DNA of 64,000 nt from Anaerolineae bacterium. Lineage in GTDB: Bacteria > Chloroflexota > Anaerolineae > Aggregatilineales > UBA2796. Every line of letters starts with the position of its first letter. Positions within the stretch are counted from its first letter, which is position 1. The stretch is taken from positions 62,001-126,000 of the forward strand of contig JAHBVJ010000012.1 in assembly GCA_019637615.1 (NCBI GenBank). Reading direction: 5' to 3'. The notes beneath the pieces were generated by a model. The model searched no databases. It had not been told where the DNA came from and worked only from the letters and a program-made list of their open reading frames with translations. Of this stretch, positions 25,793-35,342 are shown piece after piece. The position numbers and the translations under genes were made by a program.

Positions 25793-28432
25793 ATGTTAGC
25801 AGATTATCCCTCGCTCCTTGTTACGAAGCTATACATTCCACGCTTGCGCAGTGCGCATGTTTCACGCGCGGCCTTGTTAACCACCTTGGACTCTAATCTA
25901 GATCGCAAACTGATCCTCATCGCGGCGGCGGCAGGGTTCGGCAAAACCTCCCTGATCGCGGAATGGAGCGCCCGTCACGCCGAGCATGTTGGCTGGCTGT
26001 CTTTGGATGACGGCGACAACGATCCATCACGCTTCTTGGCCTACCTGATCGCGGCCATTCAGACCCGCCGTCCGCACCTCGGGCACGAGTTATTAGCTGC
26101 CCTCCAATCACCGCAGCCGCCACCCATCGAGCACGTTCTGCACGCGCTTATCAACCAACTAGCGGGGAGCGCCGCCCCGCTGATTCTCGTACTGGACGAT
26201 TATCACGTGGTCATCAATCAGGCGGTTCATGCGGCGGTAAGCTTCCTGCTTGACCACGTTCCGCCCGCGATCACGCTGGTCATCCTCACCCGCAGTGATC
26301 CCCCTTTAGCGCTTGCCCGCCTACGCGCCAAAAACGATCTCTTGGAACTGCGTGCCGCACAACTGCGCTTCACCATCGACGATGTTGACCAATTTCTGAA
26401 CACGACCATGCACCTGAATCTGCCCGCCAACGCGATTCAAGCGCTCGAACAGCGTACCGAGGGTTGGATCGTCGGCTTACAGTTGGCGGGCATTGCCATG
26501 CAGTCTCATCGCGGCGATCAGCAAACCTTCGTGCGCGAATTTACGGGTAGTCATCATTTTGTGCTGGATTACCTGCTCTCCGAAGTCCTGTCGCAGCAGC
26601 CCGAACCGATCCGCCATTTTCTCCTCTACACCTCGATTTTGCATCGGTTGAACAATTCGTTATGCGCTGCGGTGACGCTGCAATCCGACAGCGCCGCCAC
26701 CTTGGACTATCTTGAACGCAATAATCTCTTTCTGATTCCCCTCGATCAAGCCCGCTATTGGTATCGCTACCATCATCTCTTCGCGGATCTGCTTCAGGCG
26801 CGTTTGCAAGCCGATAGTCCCGATCTCATTCCCCAACTGCATCTGCGGGCGGCGCATTGGCATGAACAAAATGGGCACGCGGAAGAGGCCATCACCTATG
26901 CATTGGCAGCCAGCGACTTCGACTATGCCGCTCATCTGATCACCGGGCCAGCCATCAGCGTCACACGGCGCGGCGAGGTCGTTACGCTCCTCGATTGGTA
27001 CAAAACCTTCCCGCCTGCCTTTGTGGCGCAGCAGCCCAATCTCTGTTTGCAATTCGGCATGGCCTTCGCGCTGAACGGACGTTGGAGCGAGGCCGAAACC
27101 CTGCTCAACTACATCGATCAAGAAGCGCGTGCGCATCCGGATGCGCTGCTCCCCGGTTCGGCCTATTTACTGGCCTTTTTGGTCGCCAGTTATCGTCAAG
27201 ACTTGGACAAACTCGCCGCCCTTATGGAGACTCTTTCGACGTCGGCACAGCAAGATCGCGTCGCCAAGCTGACCTTGGGGCTGCTGTGGAGCGTCTACGG
27301 CAACTTGCGCGAGGCTTGCCGTCTGATGGCAGAGGCGCAAATCGAAAGTGAACACGCGGGCGATGCACTGCTGGCGATGACTGCGCTCCTTCACCAATGT
27401 CTGCACAACGTTTTTCTCGGCAATTTGCAGCAAGGCTATGCCCTCTGTCAGGAAGTCCTCTCTCGTATCCACGATCTAGGCATCATGCTTCCCATGAGCA
27501 ATCTCGCCTATGCCGCCCTCGGACGCATCTACATCGAATGGAATGAACTGACGCAAGCTGCCGATCATCTGACGCAAGCCGTGCAAACCAGCGAACGCAC
27601 AGGCTTCGTCACGGGCATGATGTCCAGTGCCACCATGATGCTGGCGGAGGTCAAGCAGGCGCAGTCGGATTCCGAGGCAGCGCAGCGGACGGCGGACGAA
27701 GCGATCCGCTACGCCGAACGTTTCGATCCAGCAATTGAGGTGCAGTGGTTGAAAACCTACCAGACACGGCTCTGGGTGCAGCAAGGCAATCTGACCGCAT
27801 CTGGCGAATGGTTGCGCGTAGTGCGGGATCAGCCGCCAATCGTCTCGATCTTCTATCCCAACAACGTCCAGCCAGTCACGCAAGCCCGCGTCTTGCTAGC
27901 GCAGCGCAAAACGGACGAAGCCGTCGCGCTGTTGACCACCTTAGCCGCTGAACCACAGGGCTTGTTCACCGTCGAAGTTTTAGCGCTGTTAGCGATAGCA
28001 CGGCAAGCGCAGGGCGACATAACGCACGCCTTGTTGATGCTGGAACAAGCCTTGGCGCAGGGTGAGCCGGAAGATCGGATACGTGTCTTTCTTGAACAGG
28101 GCGTCGCGATGGCGAAATTACTCACCCGCTTCTGCGAGTCCCATCCCGACCATGCCTTTGCCCAGCGCCTGCTGGCGTTGTTTTCCGCCGCGCCCACCAG
28201 CCCACAAGGGATCGATCCTCTCAGTGAACGCGAGATCGAAGTGCTGCGCCTAATTGTGGCGGGCTACTCGAATGAGGAGATCGCCAACAAGCTGACCATC
28301 GCCTTGAGCACGGTCAAATGGTACATCAACACGCTCTACGGCAAGCTGCACGTCAAAACCCGTGCTCAGGCCATCGCGCGGACTCACGAACTGCGTCTGG
28401 TGGGAATAGATAACTCAGTTCGATTCGAGTGA
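25793..28432 (+). CDS. MalT-type LuxR regulator (LAL family)
   Basis: An 879-aa signal-transduction ATPase. The N-terminus LLVTKLYIPRLRSAHVSR and the P-loop AAAAGFGKTSLIAEW begin a MalT-like STAND NTPase, with LILVLDDYHVV as Walker B. Helical TPR-like repeats fill about 380-800. The C-terminal LuxR helix-turn-helix is LSEREIEVLRLIVAGYSNEE followed by LTIALSTVKWYINTLY. Family members bind a small inducer and ATP, oligomerise and activate transcription. ATG 25793 has AAGGG 8 bases upstream. It is divergent from the TPT-stalk gene, a plausible but unproven target. Confidence 0.92.
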   Translation: MLADYPSLLVTKLYIPRLRSAHVSRAALLTTLDSNLDRKLILIAAAAGFGKTSLIAEWSARHAEHVGWLSLDDGDNDPSRFLAYLIAAIQTRRPHLGHELLAALQSPQPPPIEHVLHALINQLAGSAAPLILVLDDYHVVINQAVHAAVSFLLDHVPPAITLVILTRSDPPLALARLRAKNDLLELRAAQLRFTIDDVDQFLNTTMHLNLPANAIQALEQRTEGWIVGLQLAGIAMQSHRGDQQTFVREFTGSHHFVLDYLLSEVLSQQPEPIRHFLLYTSILHRLNNSLCAAVTLQSDSAATLDYLERNNLFLIPLDQARYWYRYHHLFADLLQARLQADSPDLIPQLHLRAAHWHEQNGHAEEAITYALAASDFDYAAHLITGPAISVTRRGEVVTLLDWYKTFPPAFVAQQPNLCLQFGMAFALNGRWSEAETLLNYIDQEARAHPDALLPGSAYLLAFLVASYRQDLDKLAALMETLSTSAQQDRVAKLTLGLLWSVYGNLREACRLMAEAQIESEHAGDALLAMTALLHQCLHNVFLGNLQQGYALCQEVLSRIHDLGIMLPMSNLAYAALGRIYIEWNELTQAADHLTQAVQTSERTGFVTGMMSSATMMLAEVKQAQSDSEAAQRTADEAIRYAERFDPAIEVQWLKTYQTRLWVQQGNLTASGEWLRVVRDQPPIVSIFYPNNVQPVTQARVLLAQRKTDEAVALLTTLAAEPQGLFTVEVLALLAIARQAQGDITHALLMLEQALAQGEPEDRIRVFLEQGVAMAKLLTRFCESHPDHAFAQRLLALFSAAPTSPQGIDPLSEREIEVLRLIVAGYSNEEIANKLTIALSTVKWYINTLYGKLHVKTRAQAIARTHELRLVGIDNSVRFE

Positions 28433-28455
28433 AGAAGTATGTTAATGTACGATTA

Positions 28456-28749
28456 TCAAGTATATTCTGGTGGAATCCAATTTTTCGGAATTTCAATGTG
28501 AACGTTTATGCTGCTTCGTGTACTGACATTTCCAACAGAATAGGCGACTAAGCCATGATTCTTAAGTGCAGTCAAAAATAAATTTAGACGTTGTATATCT
28601 GGATAGTTGACAACTGTATCAACAGTTCCGCTTCGCGAAAAATTGAGGCGCAAGCACTCGCTTTCAATATCAGCTATCGATACACCACAAATCCGCTCTC
28701 TGGAATGAATAAATCCCATAACATTGCGTTGCCAATCAGAATTATCCAT
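28456..28749 (-). CDS. Small hypothetical protein
   Basis: A 97-aa soluble protein with no recognised domain. ATG 28749 is preferred over 28776 because a strong GGAGGA lies 6 bases upstream. The N-terminal half (MDNSDWQRNVMGFIHSRERI) looks helical; the end (INVHIEIPKNWIPPEYT) looks like a strand and proline tail. It lies in an AT-rich patch after the LAL regulator, in the opposite direction. The good ribosome site is the main support. Confidence 0.55.
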   Translation of the reverse strand: MDNSDWQRNVMGFIHSRERICGVSIADIESECLRLNFSRSGTVDTVVNYPDIQRLNLFLTALKNHGLVAYSVGNVSTRSSINVHIEIPKNWIPPEYT

Positions 28750-29594
28750 AAATTCCTCCGGTGAATTCATGAGCATAAAAAAGTATAGATGTAATTATTG
28801 TATTTCACAATAAATTAGTCCATAGTTTCGCAAGCACACACCTCAGCCTCAAAAACCAAATTTTCAATCAAGTTAATGTATATTTTACCTCATCAAGATG
28901 GGTTGGGTCTCTATCTATTTGAGTCGGACGGCGTTGCCGATGATGCCGTGATCTATCCGAAACTGAGTTAGTGACCTAACGCCATGTGCACCGCTTCTAA
29001 TGCTGCCGCCCATCTTGCAGTTGACACAATCACAGGGTGCGCTATGATCGAATGAAATCACCCGCCCAAATGTTTGGTTTTCCATACAGAACACAAATAA
29101 TCTCTCATTTGACAAACCGAACATAATCACTTAAACTATCCCCAACTGAGTAAAACGCCCTTGCGGTTTCGGTATTTCTCCGACTCCGCTACAAGTGTCT
29201 CTCCTATGCCGATGCGCCGACTCACGACTAGTCCACCGCATCGACATCACAACTGAATAACCCACGATCACACGCGACTACGCCTCCGAGCATCGCCACT
29301 GATCAGTGCCCAAAATTCTTCTTCTCTATCAACCGCATATCGTCATCAATCCGAGCTTCGACTAGCCATCAGCGCACATTTGATAATGACATCATCTGTT
29401 GTGATGAGCCTGAGTCCCGAAGGGACTTCGTTCTCTAAGCCTGACGTTTCAACGTCGGGCGGCGCTGCCGGGGCGTCTATGTGGCGTCTCGTCTGTTCTT
29501 ATCCCGTGCGCTTTAGCGTCGGGCGTCAACGTCTATCCGAAACTCGATACTGTTGGCGAACTTGACTAACCATGAGTGGTTAGCGTATCAACTT

Positions 29595-29634
29595 CCCTCT
29601 CCATGGCAATGGAGAGGGACTGAGGGTGAGGCTG
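29595..29634. repeat. G-rich palindromic repeat, variant copy B
   Basis: CCCTCTCCAT-GGCA-ATGGAGAGGG forms a perfect 10-bp stem, followed by ACTGAGGGTGAGGCT. It is the same design as copy A with a different arm sequence. Confidence 0.65.
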
Positions 29635-29687
29635 TTTTCGTGCGCCAACAGTCTCAAACTGGGGTTGACTAATTTCTTAAACACCGT

Positions 29688-29733
29688 CAACGTCGGGCGA
29701 AGCTACCGATAATGACAGGTGACCTATCTGAAT
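29688..29733. repeat. Dispersed 45-bp intergenic repeat, copy 2
   Basis: CAACGTCGGGCGAAGCTACC, then GATAATGACAGGTGACCTAT. It matches 10523-10567 with scattered differences. Confidence 0.5.
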
Positions 29734-29761
29734 CTGACCTTACTCAGGTAATCCCTTGGTT

Positions 29762-29800
29762 CCCCCTCTCCGCTTCGCAACGAGGGGGTCAGGGGGTGAG
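29762..29800. repeat. G-rich palindromic repeat, variant copy C
   Basis: CCCCCTCTCCGCTTCGCAAC, then GAGGGGGTCAGGGGGTGAGG. The arm pairing is imperfect; the GGGGGTGAGG tail is conserved. Confidence 0.6.
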
Positions 29801-29815
29801 GTCGTCTTGCTCTCT

Positions 29816-29847
29816 ACTAAGCACTAAGCACTCAGGACTAAGCACTT
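29816..29847. repeat. ACTAAGCACTAAG-type short repeat, copy 2
   Basis: ACTAAGCACTAAGCACTCAG and then GACTAAGCAC, related to 10580-10612. It sits immediately ahead of the ribosome site of the 29861 frame. Confidence 0.45.
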
Positions 29848-30257
29848 TCTGGAGGTATCTATGGGCTGGCCCACCAAAACCAACGGTGACACCCCGCGAC
29901 CAACACTCGGCAATCCGGTCTCACTGTTGCCGCCGACTTACCGTCAGCCTGCCTTAACACCGCAGGAAATCGCCAACTTCTGCAATAACGCACCCATAAT
30001 CGATCCACGTCCCGTGCCATCGCCGGATCAAGGGCGTCTAGTGTCCCCTGCGCCCACCCTAACCGACGAATCCACCTGTGCGTGCCAACCTGTCAGCACC
30101 GCACCGATCATCGTCCTCACGAACGAAGACGATTTCACTGAAACGTCAGTCGCCACGGTCAGCCAATCGGTTACCCTGTCCACATCCACCGCCCTCACCC
30201 TGCCCGACCCTGACGATCTCGCGGATTTTCTACCCGCACTCATTCCTCCCCTTGACT

Positions 30258-30297
30258 CCCCTCTCCATGACAATGGAGAAGCGTTGGGGGTGAGGCT
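30258..30297. repeat. G-rich palindromic repeat, variant copy D (inside an open frame)
   Basis: CCCCTCTCCATGACAATGGA, then GAAGCGTTGGGGGTGAGGCT. The right arm has decayed relative to copy B. It is read in frame by the 29861 gene. Confidence 0.6.
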
Positions 30298-30394
30298 CGC
30301 GCCAACACATGACTCAAGGTCAGCGGTTCCCTGTCCGGCTTCCGCGCTGCCTTTGCCTTATCTGCCTACTAGTCCCATAGCGGGTATTCTTCAA

Positions 30395-30433
30395 GCCCCT
30401 CGCCTTGCGGGAGAGGGGGCGGGGGTGAGGGCT
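30395..30433. repeat. G-rich palindromic repeat, copy E (identical to copy A)
   Basis: The same 39 bases as 22556-22594, with no mismatch, 7.8 kb away. Such identity points to recent spread or ongoing gene conversion. Confidence 0.8.
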
Positions 30434-30631
30434 GTATTGCCTAATCACTCAGGACTAATAGAATACCGACAACGATTATTCCTATCGTACGGACGCCACA
30501 TGTGGCGTCCATTGAACCTGATGATTAGGTCTAATCAATTTCGGTTATCTATAAGCACGAAGCACTTCTCGCCCGATGATCCCGTTCGCACCAGCCAACG
30601 GGATCATCGGGGGGATCATTGGGACGAATCG

Positions 30632-32038
30632 CTACGCCGTCGCCATCTTCGACGGTGGCATCTGCGAGAGTGGCAATCCACCGAGCACGGCCCAGATCAC
30701 CAGCGCAACGAGGAAGGCAGCGACAAACGCGATCACTGGCGCGAGGAACAGCGTCAGGAACAGGCCGAGATACACGGTCAGCGATACCACCGTCGCGGTC
30801 AGGCTAACCCAGATCTGACGGCGTATATCCTCCACACGGCGCACGAACGGGAAATTGAGCGCGATCAGCGCCACCGACACGAACGCGGTCAGCAGACTAA
30901 GTGGGTGGGCCGTCTCCTCACCGCCGAAGCCGTTTGGCGCGGTGAACAGACTGACCGCGATGATAATCCCGATCACCGCCACCATTGCCAACAATACGTG
31001 GAGCAGACTCAATCGCTGGACATACCGCCAGAAGGCTGCGTTGAAGCCTTCGCCCTCTGCCGCCCGCAGCGCCCGCACCCGCAAGGTTTGCCGTGTTTGC
31101 AGCGCATAGATCGCCAGCGACATTACCGTCGCGACGTAAGGGATCATCTGCGTCAGCATCGACGGGATTTGCAGCGATCCGAGGCGCGTCTCCAGCGCTC
31201 CGAACAAGCCGAAGATCAGCGAGGCCACCATCGTGCCCACAGGGTTGTTGTTGCCGAGCAGCGGCGTCGCGAGGGCGATGAACCCGCGCCCGCTGGTCAT
31301 ATCGCGTTGGAACAGCGTCAGGTAGCCCATGCTCATGTGGATGCCGCCCAAGCCCGCCAGCACACCGCTGAGGATCAACGCGGCGTAGCGGGTACGTTGT
31401 ACGGGAATGCCCACCGACTCCGCTGCCGACGGGTTCTCGCCCACCGCACGCAGGTGCATCCCGAATGGCGTCCGGTACATCAAGAACCAGATCACGAACA
31501 CAGCCAGAAACGCGATCCATGTCATCGCGCTCTGGTTGCTGAACACGTCAAAGATGAACTGTCCGATGAAAGGGATGCTCTTGATAAACGTGGGCAATTG
31601 GATAAACGGGATTTCAAGGCTGGCGAGGGTACTGGTGTTACCACGATCCCCCGTCAGTTCGTACATGATCGCGACGGTGCCCGCCGAACCGAGGATGTTC
31701 AGCGCCACGCCGGAAAGGATCAGATCGGTCTTGAACCGCAGATGGAAGATTGCCAGCAGCAGCGCCATCAGCATAGCGACCAGCACGCCCATCAGCAGCC
31801 CTAGCCACGGCCCGATGAGCAACCCTGTCTGCTGCCCGAACCATTGCTGGGCATACGCGCTGAATACCACGCCCGTGAAGGCCGATGACAGCATGATGCC
31901 TTCTAACCCGATGTTGATCACGCCAGCGCGGTCAGAAATCAACGCCCCCAACGACGGCAGCAAAATCGGCGTCGTCACGCGCAAAATCGAGGCGATGAAT
32001 GCCGCGCTAAAGATACTCTGGATAATTTGATCGTTCAC
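30632..32038 (-). CDS. ABC transporter permease, nucleoside/sugar BMP type, second subunit
   Basis: A 468-aa permease of the BPD_transp_2 family (YufQ/NupQ-like). The core (about 1-320) has ILLPSLGALISDRAGVINIG, LEGIMLSSAF and the coupling-helix region PFGMHLRAVGENPSAAESVG. Usual members end near 310 residues; this one has about 130 extra residues with four more hydrophobic segments (from about 345), whose role is unclear. It is the last gene of the operon substrate-binding protein, TPR protein, ATPase, permease, permease, and starts 14 bases after the previous stop. Confidence 0.88.
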   Translation of the reverse strand: MNDQIIQSIFSAAFIASILRVTTPILLPSLGALISDRAGVINIGLEGIMLSSAFTGVVFSAYAQQWFGQQTGLLIGPWLGLLMGVLVAMLMALLLAIFHLRFKTDLILSGVALNILGSAGTVAIMYELTGDRGNTSTLASLEIPFIQLPTFIKSIPFIGQFIFDVFSNQSAMTWIAFLAVFVIWFLMYRTPFGMHLRAVGENPSAAESVGIPVQRTRYAALILSGVLAGLGGIHMSMGYLTLFQRDMTSGRGFIALATPLLGNNNPVGTMVASLIFGLFGALETRLGSLQIPSMLTQMIPYVATVMSLAIYALQTRQTLRVRALRAAEGEGFNAAFWRYVQRLSLLHVLLAMVAVIGIIIAVSLFTAPNGFGGEETAHPLSLLTAFVSVALIALNFPFVRRVEDIRRQIWVSLTATVVSLTVYLGLFLTLFLAPVIAFVAAFLVALVIWAVLGGLPLSQMPPSKMATA

Positions 32039-32052
32039 GACTTCATTCCTCT

Positions 32053-33792
32053 CTAGGCGGTGGCGGGGTTCGTCTGTGCATCGGCTTGCGGCGTCGGGTT
32101 AACTTTGTTAGCCAGCCGTCGCGATTGGAAGAAGGTCGCTAATGCTTCAGCAGTAATCAACAGAATGATCACGGCTTGAATGATGCGCACGACTTCAAAG
32201 CTGACATTCGCGTCACGTTCCATGAACTGCGCGCCCGCGCGCAGGTAAGCATACAACAGACCTGTGAACGGGATGACCAGCGGGTTGTTACGTGCCAGCA
32301 GCGCCACCACTACGCCTTCGAAAGCGAGGTTGACCGACATATTGATCAGCAGTTGGCGGAAGATGCCCATCGACAAGTGTGCGCCCGCCAATCCCGCCAG
32401 TGCGCCGCTGACGCCCATCGCCAGCATGATCGTGCGCTTGGTATTGATCCCGCCGTAGGCCGCGAATTTCTGGTTTGACCCGACCATGCGGATTTCATAG
32501 CCGAGCGGTGTCCGTTCGATCAAGACCCAAACCGCGATCACCGCGATGATCACGATGAAGATCGCCCACGTCACCTGAGTATCTTGTACGATCACGGGCA
32601 GCAGAGCGTTGGATGGCAGTGTGCTGGAAGCGATATACCCCGCTTCAGGAGGCTTGAGTTGGAAGGTCAAAATCAGCTCGAAAAACCGGATCGCGATGGT
32701 GTTCAGCATCAGCGACGACACCAGCTCGTTCGCGCCGAGATAAGCTTTCAACGCGCCGGGGATCAACCCCCACAGGAAACCAGCGATCATCGCTGCTACG
32801 ATGCATATCGGGATCAGGATCAGGGCGGGCAAGTTAGTGCCTGTCGCCAGCGCAATCGACCCCGATAGCAGCGCACCGAGGTAAATCTGTCCTTCCGCAC
32901 CGAGTGCGAATTGCCGCGCGCGGAACACGATAGCAATCGCCAACCCGACGAGGATCAGCGTGATGGCGTCCTGTATCCACACGGCCCAGCGGTTTGGCCG
33001 TCCCAATGCGCCGAGCAAGAAGGCGTTATAAGCGTTATTGGTCGCTTGCGTAGTTTCAGAGTAAACGAGGCTCAGGCTTGGTGTTTCCGGCTTCACATAC
33101 ACGGTATAGATGCCATCGGCGGGTAGCGTGAAATCAGGGATGATGGCGTCTTTTTCGGTGCGGAGTTGATCCTTATGAGTCTCAATTTGGTCAGCCGTCG
33201 ATCCCGTCGCGGATGCCAATTCCTTGCCGTCCGCATCCAGCAGCGCTACCTGCACATCCACCAGCGAGCGGCGGCTGGCGGCGAAGGCCAATATATCGAC
33301 CTTGTCGCCTTTCGTGCCCATGAAGGTGTACTTAGCTTCTGTCAGTGGCTTGGCAACCTTTTCCTTGTTGAATTCGCCACCGCGCACCTGCCCATATTTC
33401 AGATCGACCGTTTCAGTCGTCTCCGGCGATACGGCGCTCGAAATCACCACGGTCTTGAACTCCCCGCGTGTGAAGCGGTTAGCCGAGTCGAGGTTGAATA
33501 GCGAGGTGACGATATAGCCGAGTATCAGCGCGAAGACGACCGTCAGCGTCACCCGCAGTGCGTTCCATCGCAGTTGCCAGACGAACAGCGCGATGCTGAC
33601 GCCGACCATCACATTGACCAGCAAGATGCCGGGTGCGCCGGGGGTTGTGTTGATCGACTCCCCTAAGCCATCGAGCGAGCCACCAAATACCTGAATCGTG
33701 ATGAACAGGCTGACCAGCGCTCCAAGCAAGATAGCAAGGATGGCTAAAGGTGCCCGCTGTGCATTCGTTGAACGTGAGGTCGTGGGTGTCAT
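32053..33792 (-). CDS. ABC transporter permease, BMP type, with extracytoplasmic insert
   Basis: A 579-aa permease (YufP/NupP-like). The family core is C-terminal (about 265-560: FRARQFALGAEGQIYLGALL, GANELVSSLMLNTIAIRFFE, PLGYEIRMVGSNQKFAAYGG). The first 260 residues are unusual: three hydrophobic helices, then about 150 residues predicted outside the membrane (YTFMGTKGDKVDILAFAASR; LPADGIYTVYVKPETPSLSL), which resemble a PPC-type beta-sandwich. The insert could dock the substrate-binding protein or the cell wall (inference). It shares a four-base ATGA overlap with the ATPase gene upstream. Confidence 0.88.
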   Translation of the reverse strand: MTPTTSRSTNAQRAPLAILAILLGALVSLFITIQVFGGSLDGLGESINTTPGAPGILLVNVMVGVSIALFVWQLRWNALRVTLTVVFALILGYIVTSLFNLDSANRFTRGEFKTVVISSAVSPETTETVDLKYGQVRGGEFNKEKVAKPLTEAKYTFMGTKGDKVDILAFAASRRSLVDVQVALLDADGKELASATGSTADQIETHKDQLRTEKDAIIPDFTLPADGIYTVYVKPETPSLSLVYSETTQATNNAYNAFLLGALGRPNRWAVWIQDAITLILVGLAIAIVFRARQFALGAEGQIYLGALLSGSIALATGTNLPALILIPICIVAAMIAGFLWGLIPGALKAYLGANELVSSLMLNTIAIRFFELILTFQLKPPEAGYIASSTLPSNALLPVIVQDTQVTWAIFIVIIAVIAVWVLIERTPLGYEIRMVGSNQKFAAYGGINTKRTIMLAMGVSGALAGLAGAHLSMGIFRQLLINMSVNLAFEGVVVALLARNNPLVIPFTGLLYAYLRAGAQFMERDANVSFEVVRIIQAVIILLITAEALATFFQSRRLANKVNPTPQADAQTNPATA

Positions 33793-35342
33793 CGCGAGGC
33801 TTCCATTTCTTCATGGGTTTGCTTGTGAGCACCGAGCATATACAGGCCGAGCTTTTCTTCTGTGAGATCAGGCGTGTTCGGCAAGATCGCGACGACCTCG
33901 CCGTTGTACATCACCATGATGCGATCCGCCAGCTTCATCACTTCCTGCAAATCGGCGGAGATCAGCAGAATGGCTAAACCTTCGGTACGTTTATTGACCA
34001 ACTGTTGATGGATGAATTCGATTGCGCCGATGTCAACGCCGCGCGTCGGCTGTGCTGCGATCAACATGCGGGGCGACGACGAAAACTCGCGCGCCACGAT
34101 CACCTTCTGCATGTTGCCGCCCGACAGCGACCCTATCGGTTGATCGCCGTTGCGCGCCAGAATGCCGAACTCTTGGATCAGCTTAACCCCGTTCTGTTGA
34201 ATAGCATCGAGGTTGAGCAGCCCGCCCCGCGCAAATGGTGGGCGATAGTAGCGGTCGATGATCAAGTTGTCTGCGATGCTAGTATCGCGCGAGACACCAT
34301 TGGTCAGACGGTCTTCGGGAATATGCGTGATGTGCGATTCACGCACTTTACGTGGCCCTTGGTTGAGGATGGACGTGCCATCAATCGTTGCGCTGCCTGC
34401 GGTTGCGTTGCGCAGCCCCGTTAGCACCTCGACCAATTCGGTCTGCCCATTGCCTTCCACGCCTGCGATGCCCAAAATTTCGGACTCGTAGACGTTGAAC
34501 GAGACATGATGGACGACCGCCCGTCCTGCTTCGTTAGCATAAGTCAGATCGCGTACTTCAAGCGTTGGCTTGCCGTGTGTGACGGGTGGCTTATCGACGA
34601 CCATGAACACTTCGCGCCCGACCATCATGCGCGCCAGTTCGGGGATGCTGGTATCCTTGGTGTTGACCGTGCCGACGGTTTGCGCCGCCCGCATCACCGT
34701 CACGCGATCCGAAATCTCCATCACTTCGCGCAGCTTATGCGTGATGAAGATGACCGTCTTGCCCTCCGCCACCAGATTGCGGATGGCGGCGAACAGATCG
34801 TTAGTCTCTTTCGGCGTCAGCACGGCGGTTGGCTCATCGAGGATCAAGATTTCTGCACCGCGATACAGCGCCTTCAAGATTTCAACGCGCTGCCGCATTC
34901 CCACTGGGATTGCCTCGATCTTGGCGGTAGGCTCGACTACCAAGCCATATGTCTTTGACAAATTCTGTGTGTCTTGGATGGCCTTCTGGCGATCCACCAC
35001 GATGCCGCGTTTAGGTTCGCGTCCAAGCGCGATATTTTCCGCGACCGTGAACGAATCGACGAGCATGAAATTCTGATGCACCATCCCGATTCCCAGATCG
35101 ATAGCCTTGTGCGGGTTATCGATCACGGTAGGCTGACCGCGTAAAACGATCTGCCCGGAGGTAGGTTGTTCCAGCCCATACAGAATCTTCATCAGGGTAG
35201 ATTTGCCCGCGCCGTTTTCCCCGACGATGGCATGAATTTCCCCTTTGTCGATGGCGAGTGAAACGTTGTTATTGGCGCGCGTCCCGTTCGGGTAAACCTT
35301 GACGATACTGTGCGCTTCTAAGATCGATGAATGTGCCATCAC
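33789..35342 (-). CDS. ABC transporter ATP-binding protein (two ATPase domains), BMP type
   Basis: A 517-aa duplicated ATPase. Domain one has Walker A GENGAGKST and Walker B ILILDEPTAVLTP; its signature region is MRQRVEILKALYRGAE. Domain two has the degenerate P-loop GVEGNGQTELVEVL and the signature SGGNMQKVIVAREFSSSP. This arrangement is typical of RbsA/YufO-like proteins that power carbohydrate or nucleoside uptake. It has four-base ATGA overlaps with both the TPR gene before it and the permease after it. Confidence 0.93.
   Translation of the reverse strand: MMAHSSILEAHSIVKVYPNGTRANNNVSLAIDKGEIHAIVGENGAGKSTLMKILYGLEQPTSGQIVLRGQPTVIDNPHKAIDLGIGMVHQNFMLVDSFTVAENIALGREPKRGIVVDRQKAIQDTQNLSKTYGLVVEPTAKIEAIPVGMRQRVEILKALYRGAEILILDEPTAVLTPKETNDLFAAIRNLVAEGKTVIFITHKLREVMEISDRVTVMRAAQTVGTVNTKDTSIPELARMMVGREVFMVVDKPPVTHGKPTLEVRDLTYANEAGRAVVHHVSFNVYESEILGIAGVEGNGQTELVEVLTGLRNATAGSATIDGTSILNQGPRKVRESHITHIPEDRLTNGVSRDTSIADNLIIDRYYRPPFARGGLLNLDAIQQNGVKLIQEFGILARNGDQPIGSLSGGNMQKVIVAREFSSSPRMLIAAQPTRGVDIGAIEFIHQQLVNKRTEGLAILLISADLQEVMKLADRIMVMYNGEVVAILPNTPDLTEEKLGLYMLGAHKQTHEEMEASR

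Larger units (their letters stand above)
28750..29860. other. Repeat-rich gene desert
   Basis: About 1.1 kb with no supportable gene. It holds several dispersed repeats seen elsewhere in the window (separate entries), small inverted repeats such as AGTCCCGAAGGGACT near 29412, and the word CGTCGGGCG three times. A 71-codon frame at 28915-29130 has no ribosome site. The region looks like a sink for small mobile repeats. Confidence 0.5.
29861..30437 (+). pseudogene. Hypothetical protein gene, apparently broken by palindromic repeats
   Basis: An ATG with a good ribosome site (GGAGG, 6 bases upstream) opens a frame whose first 130 or so residues look like a real Pro/Thr-rich soluble protein (MGWPTKTNGDTPRPTLGNPV; LTPQEIANFCNNAPIIDPRP; LPDPDDLADFLPALIPPLDS). 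At about 30258 and again at 30395 the frame passes straight through palindromic repeats and codes for their translation. It then stays open by chance across the antisense of the permease gene to 31804. The original 3' end is probably lost. No family recognised. Confidence 0.4.

Noticed and set aside
28915..29130. 71-codon minus-strand frame
   Set aside because: No ribosome site, no family resemblance, in a repeat-rich desert.
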